Notes: generated by a model not told the origin, from the sequence alone. Positions 42,767 to 52,484 are shown, counted from the stretch's first letter. The stretch is 64,000 nucleotides of DNA from Nocardia sp. NRRL S-836 (GCF_001279525.1 NZ_LGDY01000069.1:62001-126000); one strand, 5' to 3'. Translations and numbers: made by a program.

Positions 42767-45492
42767 CCGGCGTCTTCGAGGCGCTGCGCACGCAGCTGCA
42801 CGAGGCCGCGACCGAGTTCGCCGACGGGCCCGGCGCGCTGGAGGGCATCCTGCGCGGCATGGTGGACGACGTCGACCGCGCCGTGCGGGAGCCGTTGGAG
42901 ATCTTCCCGGTCTGCCACCACTCCCCCGCCTCGGCGGTCGCGATGGCGCGCCGGCTGCGGGAGAAGCAGCCGAAGGTCGTGTACCTGGAGCTGTGCGAGG
43001 ACATGGCGCCGTTGCTCACCGAGCTGCGCAACTGCCGGCTGCCCGTCGCGGTGCAGGCGTTCGCGAGCGAGGTCGCGGGTTTCCCGGTCGAGTGGGCGCC
43101 GCTGTCGGTGGTCGCGCCGATCACCGAGGCGTCGGCGGAGTACCAGGCGATCTCGTACGCCCTGGACACGCCCGGCGTCGAGCTGGTGCTGGTCGACCGC
43201 TCGTCCGACCACGTGTTCCAGTGGCAGGTGCCGGAGGACGCACCGGCCGACGGGGAGGCGTTGCACGGCGACGCGGTCGGCGTCGACATCGGCGACCTGC
43301 GCCCGCGCTTCACCGAGCTGGAGGAGCACCTGCTGCACCACGGCAAGGTGCGGCACTGGTCGGAGTGGTGGCACCAGTACGTGGAACAGCCGCTGGGCGA
43401 CAGCGACCACGACACCTACCGCCAGGTGATGTTCCTGATCGGCAGCCTGTTCCGGCGGCTCGCGCCCGGCGACCCGCACCGGGTCACCGTGGACGAGGAC
43501 CGCGAGCGGTACATGTGGACGCGGATGCGGGAGCACCTCGCGGCCAGCGGCGCCGACCCGGCGGAGTGCCTGTACGTCTGCGGCGCCTTCCACGCGGCGA
43601 GCCACGTCGCGGAGTTCGGCGTCGGCGGCTCCGGCGACTTCGAGATCAGCCCGCGCAGCGCGACCAGGTGGCAGTACGGCCTGATCCCGTCCAGCCACGC
43701 CGCGATCGAGGCGCAGTTCGGCCTGGCGCCGGGCTCGGTGTCGATCGCGGCCACCGAGTGGGCGAAGAACCTGCGGCGCACCAAGGTGAAGCCGTTCGCG
43801 CTGGCCGGCCAGGCCGGCGCCAGGAAGCCGAAGAAGGCGCTGCCGCAGGCCGGGCCCGTCGCCGAGCTGGCCGCGGCCGACCAGCTCTCCGGCTTCCTGC
43901 AGCGCCCGCCGGTGCTCGACCGGCTCGACGAGGCCGAGCTGCTGAGCTGGTCGGTGGAGATCGTCCGCGCGGCCCGCCGCAACGGCTACCTCTCCTCCAC
44001 CGCCGACGCGATCGCCGTCTTCGAGACGTCGATCCTGCTGGCCGGTCTGCGTGACCGGGCCCGCCCGACGCCGTACGACTTCCAGGACGCGGCCGTCACG
44101 TGCATCGAGAAGGACGTCGTGCCGGGCCGCCGCGACGTCCGCCGCCTCGTCGAGATCATGATGGGCGGCGACCGGATCGGCCAGGTCGGCTACGACGCAC
44201 TGCCGCCGCTGGCCCGCGACGTCCACGACCGCCTCGCCCCGCTCAACCTCGTGCTGGACCAGCGCGGCGTGCGGCGCGCCCTGCTCGACATCGCCGGGCG
44301 CCCGGAGCTCGAAGCGTGCTCCGACCTGCTGTGGCTGCTGCGCTACCTGATGCCCCACGGTGCCGTCCGCCCGATCATGGGCGAACGCAGCCTCGGCGAA
44401 CGCCCGATCCAGGAGTCCTGGGACGTCGCGCTGGGCAACCACCAGCGCGCGCTGATCGAACTGGGCTACGAGGGCGTGAGCGTCGAGCAGGTGGTCGAAC
44501 AACGCCTGCGCCGCGCCGCCCACGACCCGCAGGCCACCACGGCACGCGTCCTCGAAGCCGTCGAGGACGCCATCCGCTACCTGCACAGCCCCCGCCTGGC
44601 CGCCGAGCTCGGCACCCGCGCCCTGGAGGTCCTGTCCGGCGAACGCACGGTCGACGGTGCCCCCGAGGTCCTGCGCCGCGCCCGCCGCCTGCTCGCCTAC
44701 CACCGCACCGCCCACCCGGCCCTGCCGCCGTGGATCGAGTCCTTCGTCCGCACCGGCTACGCCCACTACTGCACGCTGCTGCCGACCGCCTTCACCGAGG
44801 AGGACGCCACCGTCGACCAGGTCGCCGCCACCCTCGGCTTCCTGTTCAGCATGGAGTCACTGGCCCTCTCCCTGGGCTGCGACCGCACCCAGCTCGAGCT
44901 CGCCGTCGCCCAGTCCCACCCGGAGGACCCGGCCAAGGTCGCCCTGCTCTGGGCCGCCCAGGTCCAGCTGGGCCGCCTGACCCGCGCCGACCTGCGCGCC
45001 CGCTGCCACGACCTGCTCACCAACCCCCTGACCCTCCCGACCTACCCCCGCTACCTCAGCGGCTTCGTCCACGCCCTCGAACCGGCCCCGTCCCTGGTGG
45101 ACTTCGTGGTGGAGACCATCTCCACCGCCTTCGCCCACCTCCCGGACCACCTGCTCCTGCCGTGGCTCCCCACCCTCATCACCACCCTGCGCACCCGCGG
45201 CGCGCAGTACGTCCCCCTCCTGATCCGCGAGGCAGCCCGCGTCTTCCCGTCCCGCCTCCCGGCCCTCGACGCCTGGACCCCACCCTGGCTCGCCACCCCC
45301 GACCCCGTCACACCCCCACGCGCCTCCACGTCCCAGGGCATGGCACTGCTGGCCGCCCACCCGGCGACCTGCGACGCGGTGGCGGCCCTGCTGGGCTGCA
45401 CCGGTTCCTGGCAGACCCCCGCGTCCGGCGCGGCCCTGCTGAGCCGCCACCCGGACACCGCCCTGGCCCTGGAGGCGCTGTTGGTGACCTGA
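42763..45492 (+). CDS. DUF5682-type protein of the MoxR/vWA cluster
   Basis: A 909-residue protein of the type regularly found beside MoxR and vWA genes. Near the N-terminus FPVCHHSPASA (C51-H52-H53) and VYLELCEDM, and later CGAFHAASHV, resemble the paired His/Glu sites of EreA/ChaN/TraB-like metal hydrolases; I infer such a domain in residues 40-300. The rest (about 340-909) is a long helical part. This could be the effector controlled by the MoxR-vWA pair. GTG start overlaps the MoxR stop. The last third uses C-ending codons even more strictly than its neighbours. Confidence 0.85.
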   Translation: MTGVFEALRTQLHEAATEFADGPGALEGILRGMVDDVDRAVREPLEIFPVCHHSPASAVAMARRLREKQPKVVYLELCEDMAPLLTELRNCRLPVAVQAFASEVAGFPVEWAPLSVVAPITEASAEYQAISYALDTPGVELVLVDRSSDHVFQWQVPEDAPADGEALHGDAVGVDIGDLRPRFTELEEHLLHHGKVRHWSEWWHQYVEQPLGDSDHDTYRQVMFLIGSLFRRLAPGDPHRVTVDEDRERYMWTRMREHLAASGADPAECLYVCGAFHAASHVAEFGVGGSGDFEISPRSATRWQYGLIPSSHAAIEAQFGLAPGSVSIAATEWAKNLRRTKVKPFALAGQAGARKPKKALPQAGPVAELAAADQLSGFLQRPPVLDRLDEAELLSWSVEIVRAARRNGYLSSTADAIAVFETSILLAGLRDRARPTPYDFQDAAVTCIEKDVVPGRRDVRRLVEIMMGGDRIGQVGYDALPPLARDVHDRLAPLNLVLDQRGVRRALLDIAGRPELEACSDLLWLLRYLMPHGAVRPIMGERSLGERPIQESWDVALGNHQRALIELGYEGVSVEQVVEQRLRRAAHDPQATTARVLEAVEDAIRYLHSPRLAAELGTRALEVLSGERTVDGAPEVLRRARRLLAYHRTAHPALPPWIESFVRTGYAHYCTLLPTAFTEEDATVDQVAATLGFLFSMESLALSLGCDRTQLELAVAQSHPEDPAKVALLWAAQVQLGRLTRADLRARCHDLLTNPLTLPTYPRYLSGFVHALEPAPSLVDFVVETISTAFAHLPDHLLLPWLPTLITTLRTRGAQYVPLLIREAARVFPSRLPALDAWTPPWLATPDPVTPPRASTSQGMALLAAHPATCDAVAALLGCTGSWQTPASGAALLSRHPDTALALEALLVT

Positions 45493-45545
45493 GACGGTGG
45501 CGCGCCGAGCGGTCGGCTCGCTGGGAAGCGGTGCGCTGCGCTGCG

Positions 45546-45647
45546 CTGACAGGTTCGGCACGCGAGAAGTTCGCTGCGCCGAGCCGTTCAGTGCACCGAG
45601 CCGTTCGGCACGTCGAGCCGTTCGGTGCGCCAGGAAGTTCGGCGCAC
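45546..45647. repeat. six imperfect 17-bp tandem repeats
   Basis: Units start at 45546, 45563, 45580, 45597, 45614 and 45631. The shared pattern is close to CGAGCCGTTCGGTGCGC; the best copies are units 3-5. The array lies between the convergent DUF5682-type and S15 genes, directly before a strong hairpin. Its units are adjacent without spacers, so it is not a CRISPR array. Confidence 0.75.
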
Positions 45648-45657
45648 CGGAAGCGCG

Positions 45658-45693
45658 TTGCCCGCCCCGCTGTACAAGCAGCGGGGCGGGCAA
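45658..45693. terminator. strong bidirectional terminator hairpin
   Basis: TTGCCCGCCCCGCTG (45658-45672) is perfectly complementary to 45679-45693, a 15-bp stem with a 6-base loop. It stands between convergent genes and begins 166 bases past the DUF5682-type stop and ends 18 bases before the S15 stop. No U-run is present on either strand. Confidence 0.85.
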
Positions 45694-45711
45694 CGGTTCC
45701 GGTCGACGGTG

Positions 45712-47493
45712 TCAGACGCCGATCGAGCCGCCCACCACGGGCAGCACGACCCTGCTGACCCCGAGCGAGACGTTCACCGAGATCCCGGCGGACCCGGTGT
45801 CCACGCCGACGTACCCGCTGTGGTTGGTCACCAGCACGATCCCGATGCGGTGCCCGGCCGGGATGACGGCGTCACGGGCGTGGAGCTTCCACGTCACGTC
45901 GACGGCGGTGTTGGTGGGCAACGGGGTCGCGGACTCCAGGGAGGCGCGGTTCTTGGTGTCGATCGTGCCCTTGGTCAGCATCGTCGCCGTGACCGCCTGC
46001 ACCGAGACGTCCGGTGGGCGGGCGCAGCCGGTGCGGTTGCGGAGGTCGTCGCGTGAGCACTTCTCGGTGGACAGCTGCAGGGGTGTGCGTTCGGAGAGGA
46101 CGGGCTGGCTGGCCGGGCCGTAGTCGACGAGCAGGGCCGTCAGCGGGGTCGAGGTGCGGTTGGCCGTGATGCGGGCGGTCACCTGGACCTCGCCGGACAG
46201 TCTGGCCTCGCGGGTCAGGGGTGCGGTGACGTAGGCGAGGCGGCGGGTGTCGGTGGTGTCGGGGTTGGCCATCATGGCCGACTCGGTGAGGTTCGTGTTG
46301 TCCGCCAGGCGCTGCGTCTGGCCGGTGCCGGTGGGTGCCGTGGTGAGCGAGCCGGTGAAGCCGCCGGCGGCGGGGCCGAGGTGCAGGGTGGTGGCGGCGG
46401 TACCGGGCTGGGGCCAGGAGGCATGCTGTTCCCAGGAGCCGTCAGGGCGCTGGATGTCGGCCATCGGCTCGGTCATGATGCCGTTGTCCGCGCCCTTGAG
46501 CCAGTGGTCCATCCACAGGCCCATGACGCGCTGCCACTCGGCCTGGCGGAACGAGATCGGGTCGAGGTGGCCGCCGCGGTGCAGCCACAGCTTGCGGGGC
46601 ACGCCCTGGGCGGCGAGCGCGTCCCACCAGCGGCCGAACTGGGACGGTTTGACGTTCCAGTCGGCTTGGCCGTGCACGACGAAGACGGAGGCGGTCACCG
46701 CGGCGGCCGACGGGCGGTAGTCGCGGGTGCGCCAGAACGAGGTGTAGTCGTAGGTCTCGTCACCGTCGTTGCGGGCCATGCCGTCCAGCACGGCGCGGCA
46801 CTTCGTCTTCTGCGCGGCGCTGATGACGTAGTTGGCGAGGGTGGTCGGGTAGTCGCTGGTGTGGCCGCGGTAGCCGATGCCCTGGTCGCGGGAGTACTCG
46901 TACCAGCTGGAGATGGCGGCGATGGGCACGATGGTCTTGACGCCGGGGATGTTCGCGGCCGCGGCGGCGTTGGGCAGGGTGCCGTTGTAGGACACGCCGA
47001 GCATGCCGACGTTGCCGGTGCTCCAGGACGCCACGGCGGCGCGGCCGTCGGCGTAGCGGGCGGTGGCGCGGCCGTTGAGCCAGTCGACGACCGCGCGGAC
47101 GCTGGCGGTGTCCTCCGGGCCGCCGGTGGTCGGGCAGCCGGTGGAGCGCGAGGTGCCTTGCATCTCGACCTCGACGACGGCGTAGCCGCGTGGCACGAAG
47201 TACTCGTCGTACCAGCGCTGGAAACCGCGCGGGACGTTCAACGCGGACGTGGTGCCGAGGCCGTAGTAGGGGCTGGCCTCCATGACTACCGGGACCTTGG
47301 CCGCCTGGTCGGGGCGCATGACGTCGGCGGCGATGCGGTCGCGCACACCGTCACCGTCGCTGTCCACACCGGACTCGACGTAGACGGTCTCGGTGATGGC
47401 AGCCGCGGCGGCCGCGGCGGGGGCGGCGGCGACGGTTGCGGGCAGGCCGGCCGACAGCAGTGCTGTCAGCACGACCGGGATGAGACTTCGCAT
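45712..47493 (-). CDS. secreted X-Pro dipeptidyl-peptidase-like hydrolase (S15/CocE)
   Basis: Extracellular alpha/beta hydrolase of 593 residues. The ATG at 47493 has GGAGG upstream and opens a Sec signal with cleavage in the Ala-rich stretch near residue 28; a longer GTG frame would hide the signal. Nucleophile S168 is in GVSYNG, the acid is in HGQADWNV and the base in RGGHLDP. A C-terminal jelly-roll domain (about 370-593) with VVLPVVGGS is typical of the S15/CocE group. Known activities are removal of X-Pro dipeptides or hydrolysis of esters. Alone on its strand between the two large clusters. Confidence 0.93.
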   Translation of the reverse strand: MRSLIPVVLTALLSAGLPATVAAAPAAAAAAAITETVYVESGVDSDGDGVRDRIAADVMRPDQAAKVPVVMEASPYYGLGTTSALNVPRGFQRWYDEYFVPRGYAVVEVEMQGTSRSTGCPTTGGPEDTASVRAVVDWLNGRATARYADGRAAVASWSTGNVGMLGVSYNGTLPNAAAAANIPGVKTIVPIAAISSWYEYSRDQGIGYRGHTSDYPTTLANYVISAAQKTKCRAVLDGMARNDGDETYDYTSFWRTRDYRPSAAAVTASVFVVHGQADWNVKPSQFGRWWDALAAQGVPRKLWLHRGGHLDPISFRQAEWQRVMGLWMDHWLKGADNGIMTEPMADIQRPDGSWEQHASWPQPGTAATTLHLGPAAGGFTGSLTTAPTGTGQTQRLADNTNLTESAMMANPDTTDTRRLAYVTAPLTREARLSGEVQVTARITANRTSTPLTALLVDYGPASQPVLSERTPLQLSTEKCSRDDLRNRTGCARPPDVSVQAVTATMLTKGTIDTKNRASLESATPLPTNTAVDVTWKLHARDAVIPAGHRIGIVLVTNHSGYVGVDTGSAGISVNVSLGVSRVVLPVVGGSIGV

Positions 47494-47611
47494 GGTTCCT
47501 CCGGTGCGGCCCGGCCGAGCAGGGGTGACCGGGCACACCGGAATCTCACCGACGCGGGAACGTGCGGCGGTACCGTCGAAGGATCTTGACGGTTGCCGGA
47601 ACTGCGTTCAG

Positions 47612-47685
47612 TGGCCAGAAGGTGGACAGTTCCTGGCCAAACGGCACGGGGGCCGCCTCGCCGGAGTTTGCTTTCCGAATCGGAA
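47612..47685. promoter_or_regulatory. two inverted repeats before the TIR operon
   Basis: TGGCCAG (47612-47618) and CTGGCCA (47633-47639) are perfect 7-bp arms 14 bases apart. TTCCGA-A-TCGGAA (47673-47685) is a second perfect inverted repeat, 18 bases before the ATG at 47704. They lie in the 210-base gap between the divergent S15 and TIR genes and are candidate operators. TTGACG at 47586-47591 could be a -35, but no fitting -10 was found. Confidence 0.4.
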
Positions 47686-47703
47686 TCGGCATCCGGAGAG
47701 GTG

Positions 47704-50184
47704 ATGGAGCAGTTCGACGTGTTCGTCAGCTACGCCACGGTGGACCGCGCCCTGGTCAGGCCGTTCGTCGAACGGCTGCGCGCCGACGGGTTCCGGATCT
47801 GGTTCGACGAGCAGCGGATGGCGGGCGGGCGGCCGGCGATGCAGCAGCTCGCCGAGGGGATCGAGAACTCGGCGCACCTCGTCGCGTGCCTCACCGACGC
47901 CTACCTGCAACGGCCGTGGACGGACTTCGAGCTGCAGGTGAGCCGCTACCTGGACCCGTCGGGGCGGCTGGGGCGCACGATCCCGGTGCTGTTCGACCGG
48001 CTCACCGTCCCGTTGCCCGCGGAGATCCGCTTCCTGGCGACCTGCGACCTCACGGCCGTCGCGACCTACGACGCGGAGTACCGCAAGATCGCCGAAGCCC
48101 TCCGCCGGCAGGTGCCCGCCACGGGCGGCGAGAGCCTCCAGGACGCCTGCGTCGCGCCGTTCCAGCACCTCGACGAGCCGGGCGTGGCGCTGTTCAAGAC
48201 CTACCAGGCCGTCTCGGCGCTGCGGCGGCACCAGGGCACCGTGGGCGGGCCGACGCTCGACCAGCTGGCGGACTCCGGCGAGGTGCCCCCGCACCTGCAC
48301 GCGCCGCTCGCGACCGTCCAGGCCTACGCGCGCAGCCACGAGGACGACGTCGTGATCACGAGCCGGTCGGTCGCACCGGCGCTGTCGGCGTTGAAGGTGC
48401 TGGCGCAGTGGGCGTTCCCCGGACAGGCGCCGGACCCGTGGGACGAGGTGTGGGAGGGGCTGCCGGACCACGTCGGCGGGGCGAAGCTGGTGCCCGGCAC
48501 GACGTTCACGGTGCGCGCCCCGCAGCGGGGCCGGACCAGCCTCGGGCCGCGCTACGCCGGGCACGACCTGCTGCGCGACGAGCCGGTCTCGGTGCACCTG
48601 GTCGGCCTCCCGGAGGACCGCGACGAGGCGTTCTTCGCGGAGATCGCCCGGTTCACCCGGTTCACGGACCCCGCGGTGGTGTCACCGGTGGCGGCCGGGC
48701 CGGTCTCGGTCGACGGGAAGCGGCGCTGCCTCTACGTGATCATGCCGTCGATCGACGGTGAGAGCGCGCAGGACCTCGTGCGCCGCAACGGCCCCCTGCC
48801 CGCACGGGCCGCCTACGAGGTGTGCCTGGGCATCGCGCGTGCGCTCACCGCGTTCCACGAGGCGCGGCCGCCGGTCGTGCACGGCGACATCACCCCCGCG
48901 AACGTGATCGTCAGCCGCCTGGGCACGGTGCGGGTGCTGTGCGTCGCGCGGGAGATGGCGGACGTGCCCGTGGACGACGTGGACGGCACCGCGGCGAGCC
49001 GGATGGACTCGTTCCTGTTCGCCGGCCCCGAGCAACGCACCGGCGCGCCACTCACCCCACGGACCGACCTGTTCGCGCTGCGGGGCGTCCTGCACTTCCT
49101 GCTCACCGGCACGTACCCGACCGCGCAGGACGTGCGGGCCTCCCCGCTCAGGCACTGCGCGACCGCCGAGGAGGCCTGCGCGGTGCTGGAGCGCAAGGCC
49201 AACGGCCTGCCCGCGACCACCCGGTTGAACGCGGTGAACCGCCACGCGCGGATTCCCGCGCAGCGCACGGAAACCGCGACGAACGGGCTCATCCTGGTGC
49301 ACGCCGTGGAGGTCCAGGCGCGCACCGCGTGGCCGCTGTCGCACGGCCGGGTGCTGATCTGGGAGATGGGGTCCGACACGCTGGCGGTGCTCGACGGCGA
49401 GGAGCTGCTCTGGCGCGACGTCCACGCGGTGCCGGTGCGCAGGTGGGTCGTCGGCGGGGACGGCCGGGTGGGCATCGGCGGGTGGGACGGCGCGGTGCGG
49501 TACTTCGGCGGCGACACACCGGCCACCCACCGGCTCGACGGCACGGTGGGCGACCTGACGTTCGTCGGCGCGGACCTCGTCGCGGGGTCGTGGAAACGCG
49601 AACTCGTCCGGTTGAGCAGCTCCGACCAGCGGACCGAGCTGCTGGCCGTGGACCGGGGCGTGCACCGGATCACGGCCAACGGCGACCGGTTCGCGGTGTC
49701 GGGGCTGTCCGGCGGTCTCGCGCTGTACTCGGACATCCGCCGGACCGCCGACCACCCGGAGCTGGACTTCGTCGGCGACATCGCCTTCGCCGGCAGTCGG
49801 CTCGTCGTGCTGACCCAGGACGGCGAGCTGACCAGCATGCGGCTCGACGGCACGTTCACGGCGCGCGAGCGGAAACCGGGCGCGCGGAAGCTGCTGCCCT
49901 CGCACGTGCGGGGCACCTGCCTGCTGGTGACCGACGAGCAGGCGTGGCTGGTCGACGACGCCAACCGGCACCTGCTGCACGCCGAGCTGCCGGTCGGCCA
50001 CACGGTGATCTCCGCGGCACCCGGCGGCCTCACGGTGTCCACATCGGAGGGATGCGCGTACTGGCACGGCGGGGCGCAACGCCACCTGTGGCCGGACGCC
50101 CTGTCGGCGGTGCTCTCGGCGGACGGCCGGCAGCTCGTGGTCACCCGCACCGGTGCCGTGGAGCTGTACGAGGTGGCCGGGTGA
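47704..50184 (+). CDS. TIR - pseudokinase - beta-propeller protein
   Basis: An 826-residue protein. Residues 1-about 135 are a TIR domain (FDVFVSYATVD, IWFDEQRM) with W72 and E76 in PWTDFE at the place of the catalytic Glu of NAD-cleaving TIRs. A helical linker follows to about 255. Residues about 260-500 are a Ser/Thr-kinase fold whose catalytic loop survives as H393-G-D395 ... N400. The strand-3 Lys is replaced (VSVHLV) and the DFG region reads VLCVARE, so it looks like a pseudokinase. Residues about 545-826 are WD-like propeller blades. ATG 47704 follows GGAGAGG. It heads a seven-gene operon. Inferred role: NAD-cleaving effector or signal producer held in check by the kinase-like and propeller parts. 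Confidence 0.88.
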   Translation: MEQFDVFVSYATVDRALVRPFVERLRADGFRIWFDEQRMAGGRPAMQQLAEGIENSAHLVACLTDAYLQRPWTDFELQVSRYLDPSGRLGRTIPVLFDRLTVPLPAEIRFLATCDLTAVATYDAEYRKIAEALRRQVPATGGESLQDACVAPFQHLDEPGVALFKTYQAVSALRRHQGTVGGPTLDQLADSGEVPPHLHAPLATVQAYARSHEDDVVITSRSVAPALSALKVLAQWAFPGQAPDPWDEVWEGLPDHVGGAKLVPGTTFTVRAPQRGRTSLGPRYAGHDLLRDEPVSVHLVGLPEDRDEAFFAEIARFTRFTDPAVVSPVAAGPVSVDGKRRCLYVIMPSIDGESAQDLVRRNGPLPARAAYEVCLGIARALTAFHEARPPVVHGDITPANVIVSRLGTVRVLCVAREMADVPVDDVDGTAASRMDSFLFAGPEQRTGAPLTPRTDLFALRGVLHFLLTGTYPTAQDVRASPLRHCATAEEACAVLERKANGLPATTRLNAVNRHARIPAQRTETATNGLILVHAVEVQARTAWPLSHGRVLIWEMGSDTLAVLDGEELLWRDVHAVPVRRWVVGGDGRVGIGGWDGAVRYFGGDTPATHRLDGTVGDLTFVGADLVAGSWKRELVRLSSSDQRTELLAVDRGVHRITANGDRFAVSGLSGGLALYSDIRRTADHPELDFVGDIAFAGSRLVVLTQDGELTSMRLDGTFTARERKPGARKLLPSHVRGTCLLVTDEQAWLVDDANRHLLHAELPVGHTVISAAPGGLTVSTSEGCAYWHGGAQRHLWPDALSAVLSADGRQLVVTRTGAVELYEVAG

Positions 50185-52478
50185 ACGCGTTGCGGGCGGC
50201 CATCGCCGAGCTCAGCGCCCGTCCCGACGACGCGGAGGTGCGCGTCGCGCTCGCCGAGGCGCGGTTCCGGCTCGCGCTGCGGACCGGCCCGGACGAGGCG
50301 GTCGACCTGCTCCGCGCCGCAGCCGCTGCCGATCCGTTCCAGCCCAAGGTGTTCCTGCACCTGGGCCGGCTGCTCCACCGCCAGGGCCGGTACTTCGCGG
50401 CCCTGCGCGAGTACCGGCGGGCGGCGGAGCTGGTGCCGGACAGCCGCCGCGTCAACCGGCTCGTCGCGGTGGCCGAGCAGGAGCTGGGCCAGACCAGGAG
50501 GTGGACGGCGCCGACCCCGGACACCTGGCTGCTCACGTTGCTGGACCAGCTGGCCGGGAAGACGCGGAAGCACGACCGCGTCGCCGCCTGCCTGCGCGTG
50601 GCGGCCGAGCACGCGACCGGTGCCGAGTACGCCGTGGCCGCCGTCCTCGTGCTGGCCACCACCGACCACGACGTGGAGCCGTGCGGACCGGCTCATCCGG
50701 TGCTCGACGCGGTCCGCGAGCTCCTCGCGGCCGACGACCCCGAGGCGTTCGTCTCCACCGCGACGGGCCACCTGAGGACGCGGACGCTCCCGATCGAGCT
50801 CGTCTGCTGCCTGCACTTCACGCGGTACCAGGACCTCCCCGCCCTCGACGCGCTCCAGCTGCTCGACCGCTACCCCGACGACGTGAAGGCCCTGGAGTGC
50901 TTCACGGAGCTGGAGATCGCCGTCCTGGACGCGGGGGCGCGCAAGGCGTGGACCGAGCAGCGCCTGGACGAGGCGAAGCTCCTGTGGCGCGAGACGATCC
51001 CGCTCGACCCGCACCGCGTCCCGGTGGCGGTCAACCTCGCCCTGCTGGCCGCGCACACCAGGTCCGCCGAGGAGTACGGCCCGGCGTGGGCGCGGCTCGC
51101 CGAGCTGCTCTACCTGCACGCCGCCGCGGCCGGTGACGTGCAGGTCGCGCTGGAGGAACGCACCACGCTGCACCGCGCCGTCAGCCAGAACAGCAGCGGG
51201 CAGCACGTCCTCGGCCGCGAACGACCCGACGACGCACAGCTGCGCGCCCGGCTCCAGGACACCGAGGCGCTGGAGGTGTGGCTGCGCGAGTGGGACTGCT
51301 ACTACCTCAACGCCCGCCTCGGCTTCCGCTCGCCCACCTACCGCCTCGGTGTCTGCACGACGGCCGCGCGGGACGCGCTCATCCGGCACCTCGACTCCGA
51401 GCTGCGCCCCCGCAACTGGGCCGGCATGGGCACGTTCTGCGACCTGGCCGCGGCGAGCTTCGCCGAGGCGCACGGGCACCCCGACGAGTACCTCGAACTG
51501 GAGAAGGCCCGCGCGGACGCGCTCACCGACGAGCTGTTCCGCCGCGCGATGCTCCTGCGCCGCATGTTGCAGCTGCTCACCGAGGACGGCCGTCCGCTCG
51601 ACCTGGGTCTGCTCATCGCACGGCACCTGTTCGCGCTGCCGTGGCGGGAGTTCGGGCCGCTCTGCGCCGAACGCGGCCTCGTCGAGCCCGGCCTCGACCT
51701 GGTCCGGCTCTTCGAGGACGATCTCGTCCACCTCGCCGCCACCGAGACCCGGCTCGCCGCTCTCGACAGGCTCGCCGAGCTCCTTCCCCACCGGCTGGCG
51801 CCTCAGGTGTTCCGCTGCCGGGTGCTGCACCGCGAAGGCCGGCTCGACCAGGCCTACGCGGCCACGCTGGCGGCGCTGCGACTGCCCGTTGCGGAACCGG
51901 ACGTGCGACTGCGGGCCAACCTCGTCGCCGTGCTCGACGACATCGGCATGGACGCGATTCCCGAGCCTTTGCGGGACCCCCGCGACCGGACGGGCCGCGA
52001 AGCACTCGTCGAGGCGGCACGGTCGGCGCTCGCGCGGTTCCCGCGGTGCGACCCGTTGCGCGGCCGCCTCGCCAGGTGGCTCACCGTCCTCGGTGGCGCG
52101 GACCGGATCGCGGAGGCCGAGCGGTTGCTGGCCGAGGGGGTGGCCACCGCGGTGACCGACGAGCAGCGCCAGGCGTTCGAGCGGGGCCTGGCCCGGACCG
52201 GCGAGGCCGCCGAGGTGGACACGGCCCGCCGGGAGGTGATCGCCCTGTTCACCGCCGCACGGGACCAGGCCGCTGCCGCCGTCGACGAGTACAACCAGGC
52301 CCGGCACTCCGGTATGGCCCGCGAGTCGCTGCGCAAGGTCCGGCAGGCCCAGGACGACGTCGCGCAGGCGCTCACCACCGCCGAACGCGCCGGTCTGGAG
52401 CGCGAGGCGGCACGGTTGGAGCGGTATCTGGACCTGCTGGGCGAGATCGAGGGCGAACTGCAGACCAGAGAGGTGTGA
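50181..52478 (+). CDS. TPR-rich scaffold protein
   Basis: A 765-residue helical protein. TPR-like pairs are plain near the start (VFLHLGRLLHRQGRYFAALREYRRAAELVP, quoted in part: residues about 55-85), again near 520-560 (VFRCRVLHREGRLDQAYAATLAAL-like) and around 640-680. The last 90 residues are a charged coiled-coil-like segment. No enzyme motif is visible. GTG start inside the TIR gene's stop codon and six bases before the J-like gene. Likely a scaffold that joins the TIR protein to the chaperone pair (inference). Confidence 0.85.
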   Translation: MNALRAAIAELSARPDDAEVRVALAEARFRLALRTGPDEAVDLLRAAAAADPFQPKVFLHLGRLLHRQGRYFAALREYRRAAELVPDSRRVNRLVAVAEQELGQTRRWTAPTPDTWLLTLLDQLAGKTRKHDRVAACLRVAAEHATGAEYAVAAVLVLATTDHDVEPCGPAHPVLDAVRELLAADDPEAFVSTATGHLRTRTLPIELVCCLHFTRYQDLPALDALQLLDRYPDDVKALECFTELEIAVLDAGARKAWTEQRLDEAKLLWRETIPLDPHRVPVAVNLALLAAHTRSAEEYGPAWARLAELLYLHAAAAGDVQVALEERTTLHRAVSQNSSGQHVLGRERPDDAQLRARLQDTEALEVWLREWDCYYLNARLGFRSPTYRLGVCTTAARDALIRHLDSELRPRNWAGMGTFCDLAAASFAEAHGHPDEYLELEKARADALTDELFRRAMLLRRMLQLLTEDGRPLDLGLLIARHLFALPWREFGPLCAERGLVEPGLDLVRLFEDDLVHLAATETRLAALDRLAELLPHRLAPQVFRCRVLHREGRLDQAYAATLAALRLPVAEPDVRLRANLVAVLDDIGMDAIPEPLRDPRDRTGREALVEAARSALARFPRCDPLRGRLARWLTVLGGADRIAEAERLLAEGVATAVTDEQRQAFERGLARTGEAAEVDTARREVIALFTAARDQAAAAVDEYNQARHSGMARESLRKVRQAQDDVAQALTTAERAGLEREAARLERYLDLLGEIEGELQTREV

Positions 52479-52484
52479 CCGGCC

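Noticed and set aside
39955..44766. A 1603-codon minus-strand frame opposite the vWA/MoxR/DUF5682 genes
   Set aside because: Same high-GC shadow effect; plus-strand genes have Walker and MIDAS motifs and stop-start coupling.
45546..45647. CRISPR array
   Set aside because: Units are 17 bp, imperfect and adjacent without spacers; no cas genes are present.
47586..47591. TTGACG as -35 of the TIR operon
   Set aside because: No -10-like hexamer occurs 16-19 bases downstream; kept only as a remark.
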